In this document: positions 1-7,748 of the stretch, one piece after another
How the letters are laid out: each line of letters opens with the position of its first letter
Numbering within the stretch: the stretch's first letter is position 1
Source of the DNA: a virus
DNA: 47,583 nt
IMG/VR virus record: IMGVR_UViG_3300025402_000018
Coordinates: 1 to 47,583 of that record
Strand: one strand, 5' to 3'
Notes under the pieces: model-generated
Told to the model about the DNA's origin: nothing
Database searches by the model: none
Seen by the model: the letters and a program-made list of their open reading frames with translations, nothing else
Program-made: the position numbers and the translations under genes

Positions 1-460
1 GCTTACTTAGTTTATTTTTTATTTCTTCAGCTTTTTCTTTGCCATGTAGGTCTTCATAAGAGCGACCAATTAAAGACAATCTTCTTTTCTTTTTTGTTTC
101 TTCCGAATTTTTTTTGCCAAAATGTGGTGAAAGTTCGCCTCTTTTTCCATACATAGGATTTTTTTCACCACTTTTCCACATAGGATTTTTTTCACCCATC
201 ATTTTTCTTTTTTGTACATGTTCAGGTGTTTGTTTTTTTCCTTTTGTGGCCAAAGATTGTGTTAGTTTTATTATTTCTTCTTTACCTATAGATCCGGATA
301 TTGCTTTCCATGCAACATAATCTTGCCATCGGCCATAAGTTTCGTATAGAATACGATGAGCTTCGGCATGTTCTTCTACGGTTAATTTGATTAAATTTGA
401 AGGATCATTTGTTCCGCCAGCATGACGGGGTATAATATGGTGTGTATAATAAATAGGCAT
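1..460 (-). CDS. HNH homing-type endonuclease with NUMOD3-like repeats (3' end cut by window)
   Basis: A minus-strand reading frame runs off the left edge. Near its start it reads YTHHIIPRHAGG, then TNDPSNLIKL and EEHAEAH, the arrangement of HNH nucleases (HH...N...H). Behind this come short repeats of the type GEKNPMYGKRGELSPHFGKK, typical of NUMOD3 DNA-binding modules of phage homing endonucleases, and then YEDLHGKEKAEEIKNKLS, also common in that family. I chose the ATG at 460 because AAAGGA lies 9 bases upstream; an in-frame ATG at 469 touches that site. The gene lies directly after the small terminase gene, where gp17 would be expected, so it may be free-standing between the terminase genes or belong to an intron. 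It would cut DNA of related phages lacking it and spread itself. Family assignment is firm, target unknown. Confidence 0.8.
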   Translation of the reverse strand, partial: MPIYYTHHIIPRHAGGTNDPSNLIKLTVEEHAEAHRILYETYGRWQDYVAWKAISGSIGKEEIIKLTQSLATKGKKQTPEHVQKRKMMGEKNPMWKSGEKNPMYGKRGELSPHFGKKNSEETKKKRRLSLIGRSYEDLHGKEKAEEIKNKLSK

Positions 461-486
461 AGCTGACATTCCTTTACAATGTTAGA

Positions 487-516
487 GTAGGTGCAGACTG
501 CAATCTGGCGACCTAC
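487..516 (-). other. Leader hairpin upstream of the HNH gene
   Basis: On the minus strand GTAGGT and ACCTAC can pair, with an inner CAGA/TCTG stem. No run of U follows, so it is not a typical intrinsic terminator. It lies between the gp16 stop and the endonuclease start and overlaps the expected start point of the late-promoter-like element at 520-527. It does not cover the ribosome-binding site near 471-475. It could protect the mRNA or mark an insertion boundary; I cannot tell. Confidence 0.35.
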
Positions 517-519
517 ACC

Positions 520-527
520 TATTTATC
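520..527 (-). promoter_or_regulatory. Late-promoter-like element (GATAAATA)
   Basis: Minus-strand GATAAATA matches the T4 late consensus TATAAATA at 7 of 8 positions. It overlaps the stop codon of the small terminase gene and lies about 59 bases upstream of the HNH gene start. Expected transcription start is near 514. Confidence 0.4.
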
Positions 528-939
528 TTAATTTGCCTTTTAGAAGTTTATTAAGCTCATTCGTACTTCCTACAAATATAGCCTTATCAATTGTGGTACC
601 AGAATCTTTCTTTCTGCCTTCAATCTCACGCATCTCTTTTTGAATCTTCAGAAGTCTATCATTGGCTTCAGTCATGTTCTTTAATAAGGTGGCATAGACC
701 TCAAAAGCTCTTGGGTGTTGGCCTGCTTTGGCAATTTGGAGTATTTCTTCCATGGCATCTTTGCCTGAATCAATAATCTCTTGGATGTTTTCTTTGGATT
801 GTTGATACGCATCCACCAAGTCTTGTTTTTCATCACTTGGTGGATTGTAATGGGTTGTAACAACCGGTTGAGGCTTCTTGACCTGTTCAACCGGTGTTAC
901 ATCAAATACTTCCGACATTTTTTTATCAAAATCATTCAT
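523..939 (-). CDS. Small terminase subunit (T4 gp16-like)
   Basis: 138 residues, somewhat shorter than T4 gp16 (164). The core (about residues 40-110) is mostly helical with the pattern DAYQQSKENIQEIIDSGKDAM, EEILQIAKAGQHPRAFEVYA and LLKNMTEANDRLLKIQKEM. This is the central helical region of T4-like small terminases (SPRAYEV-type motif), which form the ring that regulates the large terminase during DNA packaging. The N-terminus is Pro/Gln rich and probably disordered; the C-terminus is basic. It follows the neck genes and a lectin gene and precedes the point where the large terminase normally lies. No clear ribosome-binding site is seen before the ATG at 939; Met8 is an alternative start. The assignment rests on motif and synteny. 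Confidence 0.8.
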   Translation of the reverse strand: MNDFDKKMSEVFDVTPVEQVKKPQPVVTTHYNPPSDEKQDLVDAYQQSKENIQEIIDSGKDAMEEILQIAKAGQHPRAFEVYATLLKNMTEANDRLLKIQKEMREIEGRKKDSGTTIDKAIFVGSTNELNKLLKGKLR

Positions 940-954
940 AGTAATTTTTATATG

Positions 955-1941
955 TTATTGAATGTAAACTATTGTGTCAGTAGCAAAACCAGAATTACTA
1001 GAGTTTATTATTATCAATAAATTCATTCCACCTCCACCTGCATTATCTGTCACGCTTATAATTGTTGCACTATGGCCACTGCCATCTGAAACGGTTTGTC
1101 CAGCGGTAGGTCTTGCTTGTGTTGTATTATATCCGCCCCATTGCCAAGGTATAGAAATTGAGGTATCACCATATTGTTGAGTTGTCCATCCGAATGGATT
1201 ATCACCAGATGCTAAACCACTCCAAGTGGTGTAAGGAGTTCCTGGAGGTGTTGTAACTAGATAATCACGACCAGGTTCTAAGAAGAACTTAACTTGGCCT
1301 GATGTAATTGGTTGAATATTCATACCATCACCAGCTTGTGTCAACTGTAATGGTGTTGAAGGTGTTGTGAAGTCGCCTGTATAAACACCAACACCAACAG
1401 TCCAACGCATATCAGTTATGTAACCACCAAAATATTCTGATGTCAATGCACCGGCTTTACCTGCAAGGAATAAAGTTTGACCGGTCGTATCGACCGAAGT
1501 AAACGAGAATGTACTTCCTTGGTGAACGCCATCTTGATAAACAGTAACTATACCGCCTACAGAAGAGATAGCAAAATGGTGCCAAGCATCTCTTCTCGTT
1601 ACAGAATAGATATTATGGTAAGTTGAATTTTCTTGAATGTAGAATGTTCCTGGTTCTCCACCTTCCATACTAACACCCATTAAATTATTACCAACACAGA
1701 AAGGCCTTGGGAAATTGTTTGGAATAGTTTCTTTTTGGAACCATTCAATTGTCCAATCTGTTCCTAATGATAAATTGGAAGCGTTATATTGCAGACGACT
1801 TTGTGTACCTTCAAAAAAGTAACTTTGTAATCCAGCAAAAGGCGATTCTGATGAAACTGTTGGTGCATAAGGATCAACTACTTGTGATTTTAGTGTAATA
1901 CCGCCTGTGATTATTGTTCCGCCTGTGATTGTTAAAGCCAT
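955..1941 (-). CDS. LamG/concanavalin-like lectin-domain structural protein
   Basis: 328 residues. After a short N-terminal segment (MALTITGGTIITGGITL), residues about 40-215 have the pattern of a concanavalin A-like LamG fold: SYFFEGTQSRLQY, then DWTIEWFQ, then WHHFAISSVGGIVTVYQDGV, then GGYITDMRWTVGVGVYTG. Such domains occur in proteins of aquatic T4-like phages and usually bind carbohydrate. The C-terminal third is beta-rich with a Gly-rich stretch near the end. It sits in the short space between gp15 and gp16, a slot that in T4 is tightly packed, so it is an accessory gene placed in the neck/packaging block. It might decorate the head or neck, or bind host glycans. GAGGAAATAAAATG gives a good ribosome-binding site. 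Confidence 0.75.
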   Translation of the reverse strand: MALTITGGTIITGGITLKSQVVDPYAPTVSSESPFAGLQSYFFEGTQSRLQYNASNLSLGTDWTIEWFQKETIPNNFPRPFCVGNNLMGVSMEGGEPGTFYIQENSTYHNIYSVTRRDAWHHFAISSVGGIVTVYQDGVHQGSTFSFTSVDTTGQTLFLAGKAGALTSEYFGGYITDMRWTVGVGVYTGDFTTPSTPLQLTQAGDGMNIQPITSGQVKFFLEPGRDYLVTTPPGTPYTTWSGLASGDNPFGWTTQQYGDTSISIPWQWGGYNTTQARPTAGQTVSDGSGHSATIISVTDNAGGGGMNLLIIINSSNSGFATDTIVYIQ

Positions 1942-1952
1942 TTTATTTCCTC

Positions 1953-2939
1953 TTAGTTTGGATATTCCGTTACTACTGTGTTATATGTATAATTGTTTGC
2001 TGGCGTAGCGTTAGTTGGATTAGGTGTCGTAACAATCTCAACAAATTTTGGATTCACAACAGCATATGAATCAAATGTATAATTTGAATTAGATTGTGAT
2101 GAATAGATTGGTTTGCCAGAAACAAAATTACCATTGATGTTTGTTAATGTCAAATGATTGTTATTGAACTCAACAACCTTAGCCGTTGCCGTTGCAGTAG
2201 AATGTGAATATCCTTGATAAACAACTTCACCCATCTGATATGTTCCAATACCTGGAGCTTTCATTTTAAAAACAACTTGGTCTGTTGGTGAAATATCATT
2301 CAGAATATTTGTGATTGATGTTCTTATCAATGCAATATTGTCTGATACAGCACCAAAAATAAATCCTTTAACTGTAAAGTTTAAAGTCCAAACAATAACT
2401 CTAGTATCTTTTTCTCTATCACCTTCAAAATCTACAGGCATATCTACATTCTTTAATATGACCGGTATTTCTTTAACGATTCCCATTTCAGGAATTAAAT
2501 TAATTTTAATTGTATAATCTGGTGTAAAATATGGAATGATATGTTCAATTAGCTGTGTACCATCTTCAATGTTTCTTACATAAATGTATAGAGAAAAATC
2601 CATATCATATGGAACAGGATTGTATTGAGCAGCAACACCACCGCCAGATTGTTTGGCAAAAGCTTTGATGTTTGTGTTTTGTTTTCTAGTAGCATCATAA
2701 GACATGCCAGACATTTGAAAAGACATTCTAGGTAATGTAATCTGGACTTTTTTATCCAAATTGTAATCACCTTCTAGACGCATCACATAGTCTTCTTTGT
2801 CCGCATAGGCAATAGGAACAACAAATCGTTCCGCTTCCGTCAAATCTGGATTATAACGAACAAGAGTAATGTTGTCAAATAGATTACCAAATCCAACAAC
2901 GATCTTTCGAATAACACGGTTATAAAATATATTGGCCAT
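1953..2939 (-). CDS. Tail sheath stabiliser / tail completion protein (T4 gp15-like)
   Basis: 328 residues (T4 gp15 is 272). The N-terminus, with FYNRVIRKIVVGFGNLFDNI, followed by VPIAYADKEDYVMR and the QITLPRMSFQMSGMSYDATRK segment, is the characteristic opening of gp15 in T4-like phages. The central part (YDMDFSLYIYVRNIEDGTQL, then IIPYFTPDYTIKINLIPEMG) also fits. The protein forms the hexameric ring that caps the tail tube and sheath and joins the tail to the neck. The start overlaps the gp14 stop by one base (TAATG), implying translational coupling. The C-terminal third (after about residue 215) looks like an extra beta-rich segment compared with T4. Confidence 0.88.
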   Translation of the reverse strand: MANIFYNRVIRKIVVGFGNLFDNITLVRYNPDLTEAERFVVPIAYADKEDYVMRLEGDYNLDKKVQITLPRMSFQMSGMSYDATRKQNTNIKAFAKQSGGGVAAQYNPVPYDMDFSLYIYVRNIEDGTQLIEHIIPYFTPDYTIKINLIPEMGIVKEIPVILKNVDMPVDFEGDREKDTRVIVWTLNFTVKGFIFGAVSDNIALIRTSITNILNDISPTDQVVFKMKAPGIGTYQMGEVVYQGYSHSTATATAKVVEFNNNHLTLTNINGNFVSGKPIYSSQSNSNYTFDSYAVVNPKFVEIVTTPNPTNATPANNYTYNTVVTEYPN

Positions 2940-3823
2940 TAGATACTTCCAAATGGATTGTTTTCTGTTGAATCAAGTATGTCACCAGCTTGAACATTGA
3001 TGTATTGGTTATCATACACTTCTTTAGCTGCTGGGTTATTCAATGGATCATATGTTGATATGACAAATCTAGCATTACTTTGAGCACCAATAACCTCACG
3101 ATTATCAATAAATTCACCAGAAATATTTGTGAGTGACAAGGTGTTGGCGTGTGGTAACCAAGATGATACGATACCCACACTTGTAGCATTGTTTTGTGTT
3201 CCATCGGGTGATTGGAAAGCAATTTCTTTCAACACATAATTGTTAGCATTACCTGTTGTAGTTGTGAAATGTATTGTGTATGCCGAATCTGAAACAATAG
3301 CATCAATATCGGCATCACCAGTTTGAATAACTTCTTGTGAGTAACGGAATTTCTCCAGTTCCAATTCGTAGAAATATGGAACCTGACGGCCTAACATAAA
3401 GAAATCTTTGGTTTGATTGACAAATTTAATCTCATACAATTCACCAGTACCATTTAGAAATGGAATGTACATCAAGTCACCTTCACGAGGCCTTGTAAAT
3501 CTATCTTGTGGTACTCTTTGTGAGAAAGACCTTTTAGACATGATGACAGAAACTTGGTTCTTAATTTCTAAGCCAAACTTAGAGAAGAACTCTTTCTCAC
3601 CACCATATTCTGTTGCATTTGTAGAGTAGATTTCAATCGTAAACGCTGATTCAAACCTACGAACAGGATCTTCACCATACAGTAAATCTCTGGCTGCATC
3701 ATTATCGTTGGGTAAATAGAATACATCTACACCCATGATTTTAATAGACTCAACAATAATGTCTTCAATGAGTCTCTGCTCACCTTTATTGCTGTATAAC
3801 GAAAAATATTGTGAAGTTGCCAT
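2939..3823 (-). CDS. Neck protein (T4 gp14-like)
   Basis: 294 residues (T4 gp14 is 256). The protein has the gp14 signature in its first half: an EDIIVESIKIMGVDVFYLP segment, LLYGEDPVRRFESAF and SKFGLEIKNQVSVIMSKR, then REGDLMYIPFLNGTGELYEI. gp14 joins gp13 in the neck that closes the filled head and receives the tail. The gene begins one base after the gp13 stop and overlaps gp15, forming a gp13-gp14-gp15 unit in the canonical T4 order. A beta-rich C-terminal extension is present (after about residue 190). High confidence from motif plus synteny. Confidence 0.88.
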   Translation of the reverse strand: MATSQYFSLYSNKGEQRLIEDIIVESIKIMGVDVFYLPNDNDAARDLLYGEDPVRRFESAFTIEIYSTNATEYGGEKEFFSKFGLEIKNQVSVIMSKRSFSQRVPQDRFTRPREGDLMYIPFLNGTGELYEIKFVNQTKDFFMLGRQVPYFYELELEKFRYSQEVIQTGDADIDAIVSDSAYTIHFTTTTGNANNYVLKEIAFQSPDGTQNNATSVGIVSSWLPHANTLSLTNISGEFIDNREVIGAQSNARFVISTYDPLNNPAAKEVYDNQYINVQAGDILDSTENNPFGSI

Positions 3824-3824
3824 A

Positions 3825-4841
3825 TTAGTTTAGGAAAAATTCCAATGGTGCTCCGTATTGTGTTTCCATCTCCGAATGTAACTTATCAATTTCTTGAACC
3901 GCTTCATTGAAAATGGTATCACCATTGAGAGTTACACCACCTGGCAATTGTAGGTTATTGAACTTCTTGAGGTTGGATCCCCATGAACGTTTGATGAGAG
4001 CCGTGGCATATTCTTTCAACCAACGGTCATTCCAAACCTTAGTGTATACATCAGGATTAATATTGGCATAACATTCGGCAACAACAATAGTTCCTACTGG
4101 TGCTTCTGAGTAACCCCAAGCCCAATCAATGTAGAGTCTCTGCATATGTCTTTGAAAACGAATTGGAACTTCACCAGTGAACATTAACTCCAAAGAACGT
4201 AGATGTTGTTGAGTTAAAGTATAGTTGATATAGGATGCGGAGGTGAAGTCATACAACTCATTCAGACGGAGTTGGTATCTGAGGTCAAACATATTGACAC
4301 CAGCTTGAGAATCGGTAACTGGAAAGATTCTAGGCACACCAATAATTTCCATTGGATTACCCTGAGCATCTTTAGCTTCTGATAAGTCTAGGTATTTTTG
4401 GTCTACATCACCCATCATATACGATACCACATTGGCACCAGTTGGTACTATATTGCCACTCTGATCGTAATATGATATACCTTCACCTGCCGTAAAGGCT
4501 TGATTTCCCATAACTGAAATCATAGTATTGTTGGCACCTTGAAAACCACCAACTTTGAGTAATGCTAATGAACCTGATGTAGCACCAATGAATGTTCCGT
4601 TGGCTGCTGTTCCGTTGTATATACCTGAGATGTCTATATCAGAAACGATTTGTGAACCAGTGACCGCTTTGATGTAATAAACTTTTTGTAGTCCATCGAA
4701 ATGGTAGTCTTGCCAGTATTGAAGAGCATCGTCAATACGGTCTTCTACTTGGTCATCATCTACGTTAATTTCGATGACAGGAAAACCCAGTCTACGCAGA
4801 CAGTAGGTCTTAAAATCATTTCTGTTGGTTATGGTTGCCAT
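3825..4841 (-). CDS. Neck protein / head completion (T4 gp13-like)
   Basis: 338 residues (T4 gp13 is 309). The opening CLRRLGFPVIEINVDDDQVE, with DRIDDALQYWQDYHFDG directly behind, is the hallmark of gp13 in T4-like phages. Later conserved stretches include YQLRLNELYDFTSASYINY, QRHMQRLYIDWAWG and the C-terminal RSWGSNLKKFNNLQLPGG. gp13 assembles with gp14 on the portal after packaging. A small Gly-rich beta segment (residues about 70-110) may be an insertion. Upstream of the ATG there is an AGGAG site held in an 8-bp hairpin whose loop carries a late-promoter-like element, so expression is probably limited to late transcripts. Confidence 0.9.
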   Translation of the reverse strand: MATITNRNDFKTYCLRRLGFPVIEINVDDDQVEDRIDDALQYWQDYHFDGLQKVYYIKAVTGSQIVSDIDISGIYNGTAANGTFIGATSGSLALLKVGGFQGANNTMISVMGNQAFTAGEGISYYDQSGNIVPTGANVVSYMMGDVDQKYLDLSEAKDAQGNPMEIIGVPRIFPVTDSQAGVNMFDLRYQLRLNELYDFTSASYINYTLTQQHLRSLELMFTGEVPIRFQRHMQRLYIDWAWGYSEAPVGTIVVAECYANINPDVYTKVWNDRWLKEYATALIKRSWGSNLKKFNNLQLPGGVTLNGDTIFNEAVQEIDKLHSEMETQYGAPLEFFLN

Positions 4842-4848
4842 CCAATTT

Positions 4849-4879
4849 CTCCTATTATTCTCTATTTATTCAATAGGAG
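4849..4879 (-). promoter_or_regulatory. Hairpin sequestering the gp13 ribosome-binding site
   Basis: On the minus strand CTCCTATT (4879-4872) and AATAGGAG (4856-4849) form a perfect 8-bp stem with a 15-base loop. The 3' arm contains AGGAG, the ribosome-binding site 7 bases before the gp13 ATG. The loop contains the late-promoter-like AATAAATA. A transcript started from that promoter would begin near 4857, after the 5' arm, and so could not form the hairpin; read-through RNA would form it. This is the logic known for T4 genes e, soc and I-TevI. Confidence 0.65.
4863..4870 (-). promoter_or_regulatory. Late-promoter-like element (AATAAATA) before gp13
   Basis: Minus-strand AATAAATA matches TATAAATA at 7 of 8 positions and lies 21 bases upstream of the gp13 ATG, inside the loop of the hairpin at 4849-4879. 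With the element at -13 to -6 the start point would be near 4857. Confidence 0.55.
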
Positions 4880-4888
4880 GATTGGCAA

Positions 4889-5842
4889 TTAACCCGACGT
4901 ATCGATGATTGAGTTGTATTGGTCTAAAGCCGTTGTAGTTAATGTTATATATGATGATGTTTGTGCGGTGTTCATAATCATATTTGCAGCATGTGTTGGA
5001 TAAATTTTAGCTCTTTCTTCTCTCAGTAAATTAACTGTTGAATAAGCAATCGATAAATTTGCAGTATTTGAATTCAAATTATCTAATGTCAGTACCACTT
5101 GATCCATAATATTATTAGGTAAAATCGGTAAGGTGCTTAGTGCCGAGATTATGAGATTTGAAGTTCTTTCTACCTCTGGATTAATTAAAATTCTATGAAG
5201 TATTTTTTCTGTTTCTGGAGTTAAAGGCTCGTTTGGATCAAAAAATACCCAATTATTAGAAGAATCTAAATGATCTTGAAAAACACCATTTGCATCCGGA
5301 AGAGGCAACCTAGGCAATAATATTGTTGCAACGTTTGCATAATCAACAATATCATCATAAAATTCTTCATCATCAGGATGATCTTCTAGAGTTGTTAATG
5401 ATTTATGTATGCTCACTTTTGGCATTTCATCTATGTTTGGAATAAGATTGTGAAATTTAATCCAAGTATTAATTTCATTAGAGTCTTCTAAATTTTCTAT
5501 GTTATATTCGGACAAATACTTAAAGTGTTCAATTGTTTTGATAGTATTTTCACCTTTTGATCTGTTTGATACAAAAGCTTTTTGTTCTTCTGTCAATTCA
5601 TGGTAAAAATGATCATCTTCAAAACCTTCATCGGTTTTCACATATCGAGTGGCCACTTTATGTGTCTCTGGCGTATTTCTTAAGAACTCAACATTTCTAT
5701 TTTTTCTAGTGAACCAAGCAAATCCTGGCGGTGCTGTATTTCCTGAAATATCTAGATCAGGATAAACATCTAAAAAATTTGATATCAATATTGGATGATC
5801 TGCTGTATTTCCAGATTCATCAACTTTAATAATACATTTCAT
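4889..5842 (-). CDS. Unrecognised protein, helical C-terminal half
   Basis: 317 residues, function not recognised. The N-terminal 55 residues, with HPILISNFLDVYPDLDISG then PPGFAWFTRKNR, resemble a small domain seen in phage proteins encoded beside tail fibres (pattern YPILxxNFxxxxPxxD...PPGFAxF), but I cannot name it. The middle is acidic (DHPDDEEFYDDIVDYANVA) and the C-terminal 100 residues look like alpha helices (NNIMDQVVLTLDNLNSNT onwards). The start is one base after the stop of the Gly-rich adhesin gene, so the two are probably co-translated. A tail-fibre accessory or assembly role is an inference from the neighbourhood only. Confidence 0.7.
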   Translation of the reverse strand: MKCIIKVDESGNTADHPILISNFLDVYPDLDISGNTAPPGFAWFTRKNRNVEFLRNTPETHKVATRYVKTDEGFEDDHFYHELTEEQKAFVSNRSKGENTIKTIEHFKYLSEYNIENLEDSNEINTWIKFHNLIPNIDEMPKVSIHKSLTTLEDHPDDEEFYDDIVDYANVATILLPRLPLPDANGVFQDHLDSSNNWVFFDPNEPLTPETEKILHRILINPEVERTSNLIISALSTLPILPNNIMDQVVLTLDNLNSNTANLSIAYSTVNLLREERAKIYPTHAANMIMNTAQTSSYITLTTTALDQYNSIIDTSG

Positions 5843-5843
5843 T

Positions 5844-7229
5844 TTATGGACATCCTACATTTGTTGATGGATATGATCTTGTACAACCTGGGTATACAAT
5901 TCTAACCGTTCCGCTTGCGCCAACGCCAAAATGTATTCCCCTATTATTATAAAAACAAACACAGTTACTATTACCATAAAGATAAGTTCCAGCTGTGTAA
6001 TTATAGTAAGGATTGCACGGCGATAGAGCTGCCGAAGCTCCTGCTCCTCCGCCACCGTAACCTCCACCATTACCTCCTACACTATAAGATCCGTTACCAC
6101 CTCCGGAACCACCAGAACCGCCTCCACCGCCGTGACCGTTGCAATAAACACAGGGTCCGGCTCCTGGAGGATTATAAGATCCACTATTATTGAATCCATA
6201 AGTAGCATTACTTCCTCCTCCACCACCTGGCCCTGAACCAGGTTTGTATCCTGTGTAATAACAATAACATCCAGACCATCTTCCGTCTGCTTTATTTGGT
6301 GCTGATCCTCCAGCGGAACCACCATTGCGGCCATATCCATGTTTTCCATATAATGGATAACCTCCATAACCTCCGGAATAGTAAAAACATACCCATTGCG
6401 AACAATTGCCAGTATATTGAGAAAATGATCCACATCCTTTGCCCATAACTGATCCGCCGGCACCATAAGAGTGACAAGGCTGATAGTACTGATAAAATCC
6501 ATTATACGAACAGTATCCACAAACAAAATAACCAGCACAACTAGATCCTGCAACTCCACCTCCACCGCCGCCTATTCCTACCCAAGGAGTTATGCCTCTA
6601 GCTGTACCGCCAGCTTGTTTTGAAGATCCACAACCTGCTTGTTTTCCGCTTGATGTATAAGTTGATGCGGAGGTACCACTATAAAAAAGTGGGAAACATG
6701 TATTTGTAGCCGCATATACGGGATATCCATTAGTTGCACCACTAGCGTTAACCATACTATAATTTCCCTGGCCTCCAGATGAACCTTGACAAGCTCCAAC
6801 TCGAACAGTCAGATTTTGTCCGGTAGCAACAGAAAAATTATTTCTATAAGATATGCCGCCACCGTAACCTCCAGTTCCGCCGGTAACATAACCAGCGTAA
6901 GGATAGTAAGTCCAAGTACCTATACTATAACACGGATAAAAGTATGAGTATGGTTTGCTTCCAGCTGATCCGCCTGAAATAGCAAGCGCACTCAAACGTG
7001 TAGTTTTCTGTGGAACAACAAATGTATAACATCCTGGAGCTGTGTATGTACCCGAACCTTTTGGTATGCTGGATTTACCATAACCACTACTCATACTAAT
7101 GGCGCCTGAAGAAACGCCAAACAAACATCTGACCGAAGAACAATTCATACAAATTGTTGCTGTACTGGACCTGCCTAGTTCTACGTTTACATCAGATAAA
7201 GATATTGCGCCAGATGATTGTAACGTCAT
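5844..7229 (-). CDS. Gly/Tyr/Cys-rich putative adhesin with phage N-terminal attachment module
   Basis: 461 residues. Residues 1-52 (MTLQSSGAISLSDVNVELGR, then a CLFGVSSGAISMSSGYGKS stretch) match a recurrent N-terminal module of phage fibre-tip proteins. Residues about 58-90 (GTYTAPGCYTFVVPQKTT, SALAISGGSAG) match the start of Gly-rich phage domains (usual form PAGVTSISAVAVGAGG). The rest is packed with GGxGG, GGGGG and YxxY segments, like the polyglycine adhesins of T2-like gp38, ending in GVGASGTVRIVYPG. By my count it has about 25 cysteines, many as CxxC or CxC, which is unusual for a virion protein. The start overlaps the upstream stop as ATGA. It probably forms the receptor-binding tip of a fibre. 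Adhesin function is inferred from composition and module. Confidence 0.75.
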   Translation of the reverse strand: MTLQSSGAISLSDVNVELGRSSTATICMNCSSVRCLFGVSSGAISMSSGYGKSSIPKGSGTYTAPGCYTFVVPQKTTRLSALAISGGSAGSKPYSYFYPCYSIGTWTYYPYAGYVTGGTGGYGGGISYRNNFSVATGQNLTVRVGACQGSSGGQGNYSMVNASGATNGYPVYAATNTCFPLFYSGTSASTYTSSGKQAGCGSSKQAGGTARGITPWVGIGGGGGGVAGSSCAGYFVCGYCSYNGFYQYYQPCHSYGAGGSVMGKGCGSFSQYTGNCSQWVCFYYSGGYGGYPLYGKHGYGRNGGSAGGSAPNKADGRWSGCYCYYTGYKPGSGPGGGGGSNATYGFNNSGSYNPPGAGPCVYCNGHGGGGGSGGSGGGNGSYSVGGNGGGYGGGGAGASAALSPCNPYYNYTAGTYLYGNSNCVCFYNNRGIHFGVGASGTVRIVYPGCTRSYPSTNVGCP

Positions 7230-7486
7230 ATTCTATCGACTCCGTAGTGTAAATGAACTTGCCTTAAAGTCCTATTGATGTGAACAAAAGCGACTGTCTT
7301 CCAAATTCCATCAATGTCAAAAGACTCATGTGGCTTTTCATGTTCAACAACTTTGTAATAATCTTCTAATGCTAGATTAGGATCATCATCACCCGTTGGA
7401 ACATAAACTTCCCAATCAGCTTCAGCATTTTCTTTGACATACTTTACAGTAGTGTCTGGTGATAAAATATTGGTTAACAGCGCCAT
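7226..7486 (-). CDS. Small hypothetical protein
   Basis: 86 residues, not recognised. It is acidic in its middle (ADWEVYVPTGDDDPNLALED) and ends with a His-rich stretch (RQVHLHYGVDRI). No membrane segment, signal peptide or Cys pair is seen. Its stop overlaps the ATG of the Gly-rich adhesin (ATGA), so the two are likely translationally coupled, suggesting an accessory or assembly function for that adhesin, but this is inference only. Confidence 0.65.
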   Translation of the reverse strand: MALLTNILSPDTTVKYVKENAEADWEVYVPTGDDDPNLALEDYYKVVEHEKPHESFDIDGIWKTVAFVHINRTLRQVHLHYGVDRI

Positions 7487-7503
7487 GTTTCAGTCTTCTT
7501 CTT

Positions 7504-7707
7504 TTAGTTAACTACCTTATTAGCCAAATCACCCTGTAACTGGTTGTTTTGGAGTTGTGGTACAGCTTGTTGTTGAATTTCATCAAGCAATTTACGGCTG
7601 AATTTGTGTGGCAATTCATCCAATCCAGCAATAATTACATTAATCTGATTTACGGTTAATGTTAGTGTAACTTTTTGTTCACTTTGATTTTGTGTTTGTT
7701 CGGTCAT
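7504..7707 (-). CDS. Small hypothetical protein of a common phage type
   Basis: 67 residues. The pattern KVTLTLTVNQINVIIAGLDELPHK followed by a helix ending in QQQAVPQL resembles small phage proteins (TLxxxEVNxVLxALxELPxK...IxxQ) that often lie among structural genes; their function is unknown. The N-terminus is Gln/Thr rich. AAAGGAAAC lies about 7 bases before the ATG, and a GATAAATA late-promoter-like element lies 33 bases upstream. It may be an assembly factor or minor virion component. Confidence 0.65.
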   Translation of the reverse strand: MTEQTQNQSEQKVTLTLTVNQINVIIAGLDELPHKFSRKLLDEIQQQAVPQLQNNQLQGDLANKVVN

Positions 7708-7740
7708 TTCAGTTTCCTTTATGTGTTAATGATGACTTTA

Positions 7741-7748
7741 TATTTATC
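7741..7748 (-). promoter_or_regulatory. Late-promoter-like element (GATAAATA)
   Basis: Minus-strand GATAAATA, 7 of 8 matches to TATAAATA, overlapping the stop codon of the gene at 7744-8145 and 33 bases upstream of the ATG at 7707. An AAAGGA ribosome-binding site lies between, so a transcript from here would carry a usable leader. Confidence 0.45.

Noticed and set aside
114-320. Plus-strand open frame over the left-edge gene
   Set aside because: It is antisense to the HNH/NUMOD3 reading frame, whose protein motifs are clear; the plus-strand product is low-complexity Phe/Pro-rich.
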